Source: JBEKYH01 sp049511115 (GTDB lineage: Bacteria; Planctomycetota; Phycisphaerae; Tepidisphaerales; Tepidisphaeraceae). From it: DNA of 9,873 nucleotides. The position numbers and the translations under genes were made by a program. The stretch's first letter is position 1. Each line of letters opens with the position of its first letter. The notes below the pieces were generated by a model. That model had not been told where the DNA came from, ran no database searches, and worked only from the letters and a program-made list of their open reading frames with translations. Shown piece after piece: positions 6,043 to 9,873 of this stretch. Location: the NCBI GenBank assembly GCA_049511115.1, contig JBEKYH010000155.1, forward strand, positions 1 to 9,873, given 5' to 3'.

Positions 6043-7557
6043 ATGACTAATTCAAATATTGAAACCGATTCAGTTTCCCGCCGTGACTTCATGCGTACCG
6101 CCGCCCTCGCCGCGGCGGCTGTCACGGAACTGAGCCTCGCCTCGCAAACGCTGGCAGCCGATGACACGCAACCTGCGGTCGCGTCATCCGACAAACCCCT
6201 CATCGGCTTCCAGGCCGAGGTCAGCTACCTTCTCTCCTACGGCATCGCCGCTTTCCTCGACGATGTCCAGACGCGCGCCAACGTCAACGCCGTCTTCCTC
6301 CACAGCAATCTCTTTGCGCCTTCCAAAGGCGGCCCTAACGGTCCCGGCAGCTTCGCCGCCGCGCATCCGGAGTATTACCAGGATGTGAAAATGAAGCCGC
6401 AGCCGCTTGGCCCCGGCGACTTTAATCTTCCAGATGCGATGGAACAGATCACCGCCGAGACCAAAAAGCGCGGCGTCAAGATTTATTCGTGGATGGAGGA
6501 AGACAACCGCGCCCGCCCCAATATCAACGGGATGGATGAGCTTTACGAGATCGATCTCCACGGCCGCCGCACTGCCGCGCATCCCGGCGGCCCGTGCCTC
6601 AACAATCCCTATTTCCGCAACCTCATCGCCGGCCAGGTCGAGGACTATCTCCGCACGTACGACGTGGACGGTCTCCAGCGCGGCTCGGAGCGGCAAGGTC
6701 CCCTCGGCAACGCGCTGGGCGCCTGGCATCACGGCGCGGCCCCCAAAAACCTCCCCGGCCAGACCTCCTGCTTCTGCGAATATTGCCAGGCCAAGGCCGC
6801 CAAAGTCGGCATCGACTTCGACAAAGTCAAAGCCGCCTTCCTCGCCCTGGAACCCTTCGTCACCAACGGCCGCGCCGGCCGGCGCCCGCTCGATGGCTAC
6901 AACGTCGAATTCTGGCGGCTCCTGCTGAAACACCCCGAACTTCTCGCCTGGGAGAATTTCTGGGCCGACTCCATGCGCGAAATGCAGCGCGAGTTCTACG
7001 CCAAGGCCAAGTCCATCAAGCCAACCGTCCAGATCGGATTTCACATCTGGCACAACATCGCCTTCAACCCCATGTACCGGGCCGAGCAGGAATACAAGCC
7101 CTACACCGAGTACTCCGATTTCCTCAAGCCCGTCATCTACGACAACTGCGCCGCCGAGCGAATGGCCTCCTTCGTCGACAGCATCGGTCAAACCATCTAC
7201 GGCGACATGGGCAAGGAGCAACTGCTGCAAATGGAATACAGCGTGATGGATTTCAAGGAAAAGACCTACGCCCAGATCCACGCCGGCCGCGACGGCGAGC
7301 GCTTCTCGGCCGATTATGTCTACAAGGAAACCAAGCGCGCCGTAGACGGCGTCGCCGGCTCCAAAACCCGCATCTGCCCCGGCTTGGGCATCGACGTGCA
7401 AATCCAAAACAGCACCCCCCAAAGCGTCGCCGACGCCGTACGGGCCATCTTCCGCGCCGGCGGGAAGGGCATGGTCATCTCCACCAGCCACGCCGCCATG
7501 AAACCAGAGAATCTAAGCGCCGCCGGCGCGACCCTTCGCGAGTTGAAAGTAGTTTAA
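6043..7557 (+). CDS. Tat-exported TIM-barrel protein, possible unassigned glycoside hydrolase
   Basis: 504 residues of unknown specificity. The N-terminus carries a twin-arginine signal: S12-R-R-D-F-M-R, a hydrophobic Ala-rich stretch, and cleavage near residue 38-39 (TLA|A). The rest looks like a TIM barrel of the hypothetical-glycosidase type, with strand-end motifs KIYSWMEED (146-154), DVDGLQRGSE (207-216), VQIGFHIWHN (329-338), LKPVIYDN and QMEYSVMDF (396 onward), and a final GGKGMVIST. E216 and E398 are possible catalytic acids by position only. CFCEYC (243-248) resembles cysteine clusters that bind zinc or shape a loop in GH42-like and other hypothetical glycosidases. AAGG lies 4 nt before the ATG, a rather short spacing. 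It follows the rhamnosidase by 21 nt, implying a shared transcript and a role in the same pectin-degrading pathway. Hydrolase function is inferred. Confidence 0.8.
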   Translation: MTNSNIETDSVSRRDFMRTAALAAAAVTELSLASQTLAADDTQPAVASSDKPLIGFQAEVSYLLSYGIAAFLDDVQTRANVNAVFLHSNLFAPSKGGPNGPGSFAAAHPEYYQDVKMKPQPLGPGDFNLPDAMEQITAETKKRGVKIYSWMEEDNRARPNINGMDELYEIDLHGRRTAAHPGGPCLNNPYFRNLIAGQVEDYLRTYDVDGLQRGSERQGPLGNALGAWHHGAAPKNLPGQTSCFCEYCQAKAAKVGIDFDKVKAAFLALEPFVTNGRAGRRPLDGYNVEFWRLLLKHPELLAWENFWADSMREMQREFYAKAKSIKPTVQIGFHIWHNIAFNPMYRAEQEYKPYTEYSDFLKPVIYDNCAAERMASFVDSIGQTIYGDMGKEQLLQMEYSVMDFKEKTYAQIHAGRDGERFSADYVYKETKRAVDGVAGSKTRICPGLGIDVQIQNSTPQSVADAVRAIFRAGGKGMVISTSHAAMKPENLSAAGATLRELKVV

Positions 7558-7581
7558 CGCGCGCGATCTCCCCGCTTATTC

Positions 7582-7608
7582 CCCTCCCCCGGTATTCCCG
7601 GGGGAGGG
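7582..7608 (+). terminator. Possible terminator hairpin after the rhamnosidase pair
   Basis: A perfect 11-bp G+C-only stem, apart from one A-T pair, with a 5-nt loop sits 25 nt after the stop. This is the same distance as the hairpin in copy 1. It is not followed by a U-tract. The strong stem makes transcript-end formation or protection plausible. Confidence 0.4.
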
Positions 7609-7620
7609 TCAGGGAGGGGG
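7600..7620 (+). other. G-quadruplex motif, + strand, in repeat copy 2
   Basis: G-runs of 5, 3, 3 and 5 are separated by A, TCA and A, a very strong canonical quadruplex pattern. It is 21 nt long and begins 43 nt after the last base of the stop codon, exactly as in copy 1. Confidence 0.65.
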
Positions 7621-7650
7621 CTCGCGCGGTGGCGCAATTCGCCGATCAAG

Positions 7651-7671
7651 CCCCCTCCCCAGCCCTCCCCC
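7651..7671 (-). other. G-quadruplex motif, - strand, mirror of 7600-7620
   Basis: C-runs of 5, 4, 3 and 5 separated by T, AG and T on the + strand give a canonical quadruplex on the minus strand. It lies in the inverted right half of repeat copy 2, 30 nt from the + strand motif. Confidence 0.6.
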
Positions 7672-7807
7672 GGACTTACCGGGGGCGGGGGAAGAGGGGA
7701 AGACGGGAAACAAGCCCTTCGCCAAAAGCCGCCACGCACTCACCAAAGCACCGCCGCCTTTTTTTGTAGCCGACATCTTTTCCAGTGGCGTTAGCCTCCC
7801 TTCCCAC

Positions 7808-7813
7808 TACAAT
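7808..7813 (+). promoter_or_regulatory. Candidate -10 element for the beta-helix gene
   Basis: TACAAT matches the sigma-70 -10 consensus at five of six positions and lies 41 nt before the ATG at 7855. The hexamer 17 nt upstream (GTGGCG) is a poor -35. The T7 run at 7759-7765 lacks a preceding hairpin and is probably not a terminator. The stretch from 7703 to 7800 otherwise shows nothing I can support. Confidence 0.35.
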
Positions 7814-7825
7814 GCAAGCGGGTTT

Positions 7826-7848
7826 CACCTCCTTGCTAACAAAGGGTG
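7826..7848 (+). promoter_or_regulatory. Leader hairpin covering the ribosome binding site of the beta-helix gene
   Basis: AAGGG (7842-7846), 8 nt before the ATG at 7855, is the likely ribosome site. It can pair with an upstream CACCTCCTT (7826-7834), which is identical to the anti-Shine-Dalgarno tail of 16S rRNA. The stem is CACC-(TC bulge)-CTT with AAGGGTG and a 7-nt loop. TGCAAGC occurs as a direct repeat at 7813-7819 and 7847-7853. The pairing is visible; a regulatory role is inferred. Confidence 0.4.
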
Positions 7849-7854
7849 CAAGCT

Positions 7855-9873
7855 ATGCTATTCCGGAAATTCCCTCGCGGCGCGCGGTCCCGTGCCGGTG
7901 TTCTGAACCGCGCCGCCAACTTCTCGGTCGAGCCGCTGGAACAACGACTGGTCTTCAGCGTCTTTCTCGTTTCCAACCTCAATGACTCCGGCAGCGGCTC
8001 GTTGCGCGCCGCCATCTCCGGCGCCGACGCGGCCACCGGTCAAAACACCGTCCAGTTTCAGGCCGGCCTGAACGGCACGATCTCCCTCACCTCAGGCGTT
8101 TTGGAAATCACCGGCGGAAACGTCACCATTCAAGGCCCCGGCGCCGTCAGCCTGACCATCGACGCCAACGCACACAGCGCCATCTTCCAGGTGGATGCCG
8201 CCGCGACGGCGAGCATCTCGGGCCTGGACATTACCGACGGTTCCGCCACCGGCGGGGGCGCTATTGCCAACTCCGGCACCCTTGCGGTTAATAATTGCGT
8301 GGTTGGAGGCAGCAACGCGGTTGTTTTCGGCGGGGGGCTGTTTAACGGCGGCACGTTAACGCTCACCAACAGCACGATCTCCAATAATGTGGCCGGGGCC
8401 GGCGGGGGGCTCTCGAATTCCGGCACGCTGTACGTTGAGGGTTGCACTTTCACGGGTAATCTCGCGTCGTCCGACGGTGGGGCGATCTCGAGCACTGACG
8501 GCGCTGCCACGATCGTCAACAGCACTTTCAACGGCAATTCGGCCGACGGCGATGGAGGGGCGATTTTCGCCGGCGATGAATGCACCATGACCGTCGTTAA
8601 TAGCACCATCGAGGGGAACTTCGGTTTTACCGGCGGTGACTTTGTCGCCGATTCCAGCGCCACTGACGTCACTCTTTACAATACACTTGTTGGCGTCATG
8701 AGCGGCCCGCTCGATCGAAACCTGGGGATTGAGCAGTCGCCAAGCACCGACAACATTTTCGGCAGCGGCAGCGACGTTACCGGCGTAAGTAATGGCTCTA
8801 ATGGCAATCAAATCGGAGTAACCAATCTCGGAGTCGACTCCCTGGCCAATAACGGCGGGCCGACCGAGACCATCGCCTTGACCAGCGGCAGCCCGGCGAA
8901 TGCCGCCGGCAGCGTCGCCTTAGCCACCGACATCTTCGGCCATAGCCTCACCACCGACCAGCGCGGCGTGGGCTTCCCCCGCGAGACCGGGGGCCAAGTG
9001 GACATCGGGGCCTTCCAGCTTCAGCCCACCACCCCGACCACCCTTTTCGTCGATAAGAGCGCCCACGGCGCCAACAGCGGCGGCGACTGGGCGGACGCCT
9101 TTACCTCCTTCGATACAGCTTTGCAGTTTGTCGCCAACAATGGCGAAGGCACCACCCTCAATATCGACGTGGCCGCGGGAACTTACACGCCAGGCGGCTC
9201 CAGCTTCAATATCCCGGACTTTGCCGGAAACTTTTCCATCACCGGCGGCTTCGCGCCCGGCGGGTCAGTTACGGCCAATCCAACCCAGAACGTCACCACC
9301 CTCGCCGGCGGCGCCTCGACCTCCAACGTCATCCTCGACGCCGCGCCCGCGTTGACCCTGACCGGCTTCACCATCTCCGGCGGCAAAGCCACCGGAGGCA
9401 GCGCCCCCAATAACGCAGGCGGCGGCATCAACGTCACCGCCACCAGCGGCGCCCTGGTTGTGGGCAACTGTATCTTCAACAACAACACGGCCGCCGCCGA
9501 CGGCGGCGCGATCTATGTGATGAACGCCGGTGTGGCGCTGTTGGTCTCCTTCACGGCTTTCAACAATAACATGGCCACCAGTTCCTCCGGCGGCGCTGTT
9601 TACGCACTCTCGAATTCCGCCATGTTCACCTCGTGTACGTTCAACGGAAACAACTCCAACTTCGGCGGGGCCATCGACGCCCAGAGCGCGGTCACCGGCA
9701 ACCCCAGCACCTTGACCCTGACCAGCGACACTTTTACCAGCAACACCGCCGGCGACAGCGCCGGGGCCATTCTCAGCGGCTTTGGCAATGTGATCGACGC
9801 CACTGATTGCACGTTTACGTCAAATATTGCCCCCGCCCAGGGTGCGGCCATCTCCATCTTCGAGTCTCCCGGC
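7855..9873 (+). CDS. Large parallel beta-helix surface protein with choice-of-anchor Q module, 3'-truncated by window edge
   Basis: 673 codons with no stop before the window ends. ATG 7855 is chosen because of AAGGG 8 nt upstream and an in-frame TAA at 7837. The basic N-terminus leads into VEPLEQRLVFSV (25-36), the LEPR/LEQR-type motif of planctomycete extracellular proteins; there is no ordinary signal peptide. Module 1 opens with SNLNDSGSGSLRAAISGA, like CSLREAI-type beta-helix starts. It continues with roughly 25-30-residue helix turns (GGGLFNGGTLTLTNSTIS and similar). It closes with a choice-of-anchor Q-like segment running from NNGGPTETIAL through TDQRG to VDIGAFQLQP (nt about 8850-9024). 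Module 2 opens with LFVDKSAHGANSGGDWADAF (nt from 9046), then VAAGTYTP, and has further turns with CTFNGN and TFTSNTAG motifs. The likely role is a secreted or cell-surface adhesin or polysaccharide-binding protein; some beta-helices are pectinases, but no catalytic motif is visible. Probably a separate transcription unit. Confidence 0.85.
   Translation, partial: MLFRKFPRGARSRAGVLNRAANFSVEPLEQRLVFSVFLVSNLNDSGSGSLRAAISGADAATGQNTVQFQAGLNGTISLTSGVLEITGGNVTIQGPGAVSLTIDANAHSAIFQVDAAATASISGLDITDGSATGGGAIANSGTLAVNNCVVGGSNAVVFGGGLFNGGTLTLTNSTISNNVAGAGGGLSNSGTLYVEGCTFTGNLASSDGGAISSTDGAATIVNSTFNGNSADGDGGAIFAGDECTMTVVNSTIEGNFGFTGGDFVADSSATDVTLYNTLVGVMSGPLDRNLGIEQSPSTDNIFGSGSDVTGVSNGSNGNQIGVTNLGVDSLANNGGPTETIALTSGSPANAAGSVALATDIFGHSLTTDQRGVGFPRETGGQVDIGAFQLQPTTPTTLFVDKSAHGANSGGDWADAFTSFDTALQFVANNGEGTTLNIDVAAGTYTPGGSSFNIPDFAGNFSITGGFAPGGSVTANPTQNVTTLAGGASTSNVILDAAPALTLTGFTISGGKATGGSAPNNAGGGINVTATSGALVVGNCIFNNNTAAADGGAIYVMNAGVALLVSFTAFNNNMATSSSGGAVYALSNSAMFTSCTFNGNNSNFGGAIDAQSAVTGNPSTLTLTSDTFTSNTAGDSAGAILSGFGNVIDATDCTFTSNIAPAQGAAISIFESPG

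Larger units (their letters stand above)
7568..7702. repeat. Palindromic repeat element, copy 2 (intact)
   Basis: Two inverted halves of about 55 bp flank a 26-bp centre. Each half contains its own hairpin. On the left, CCCTCCCCCGG (7582-7592) pairs perfectly over 11 bp with 7598-7608. On the right, 7663-7673 pairs with 7679-7689 with one mismatch. The halves also pair with each other: 7611-7622 against 7649-7660, 11 of 12 bases. The element starts 11 nt after the stop of the Tat-exported TIM-barrel gene. Its translation reads SPLPDPPPGIPGEG on the minus strand, as in copy 1. It may be a MITE-like or REP-like dispersed repeat; no transposase is nearby. Confidence 0.75.

Noticed and set aside
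6184..7491. Minus-strand open frame of 435 codons opposite the Tat-exported TIM-barrel gene
   Set aside because: Same shadow effect of G+C-rich codons. It has no ribosome site or family features.
2414..7702. The two palindromic elements as CRISPR repeats or as ends of one composite transposon
   Set aside because: They are only two copies about 5 kb apart, each self-palindromic and clearly diverged. There is no spacer array, no transposase and no target-site duplication.
7759..7765. T7 run as part of an intrinsic terminator
   Set aside because: The sequence just upstream is C-rich on one strand only and offers no complementary stem.
6594..7769. Arg/Pro/His-rich + strand frame of 391 codons overlapping the TIM-barrel gene
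   Set aside because: It is an out-of-frame reading of the real gene and runs into the repeat element. Its composition is not protein-like.

Overview
The window is G+C-rich DNA, very probably from a planctomycete (Phycisphaerae-like). This is inferred from three things: low-complexity Gly/Arg stretches with TTQP motifs inside enzymes, clustered exported polysaccharide-degrading enzymes, and a large beta-helix surface protein whose N-terminus carries a VEPLEQRLVFS motif of the LEPR/LEQR type common in planctomycete extracellular proteins. All five supported genes lie on the + strand. No RNA genes, CRISPR arrays, transposases, regulators or transporters were found.

Layout: (1) 1-1415, the C-terminal part of a PL4 rhamnogalacturonan lyase, cut by the window edge. 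(2) 1426-2397, a Tat-exported sugar isomerase/epimerase-like TIM barrel starting 10 nt after the lyase. (3) 2398-2685, an intergenic stretch with a palindromic repeat element and a weak promoter-like site. (4) 2686-6021, a secreted GH78 alpha-L-rhamnosidase with a duplicated N-terminal beta-sandwich module. (5) 6043-7557, a Tat-exported TIM-barrel protein, possibly an unassigned glycosidase, 21 nt after the rhamnosidase. (6) 7558-7854, a second copy of the repeat element, a T-tract and a candidate promoter and leader. (7) 7855-9873, the first 673 codons of a large two-module parallel beta-helix protein that runs off the window.

The first four genes form two gene pairs that read as an exported rhamnogalacturonan-I degradation locus. 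PL4 cleaves the Rha-GalA backbone and GH78 removes terminal L-rhamnose. The two Tat-exported TIM-barrel proteins are of unknown specificity and presumably act on released sugars or side chains. Each pair is followed by the same kind of inverted-repeat element, with a 21-nt G-quadruplex motif beginning 43 nt after the last base of the stop codon in both cases.

The points most worth a second look are: these stop-codon-registered elements; a related Gly/Arg/TTQP insert in two unrelated enzyme folds; apparent loss of two metal ligands in the isomerase-like protein; a GDW-to-GDN change beside the insert in the rhamnosidase; the unassigned TIM-barrel protein with a CFCEYC cluster; and a leader hairpin in front of the beta-helix gene that contains an anti-Shine-Dalgarno sequence.
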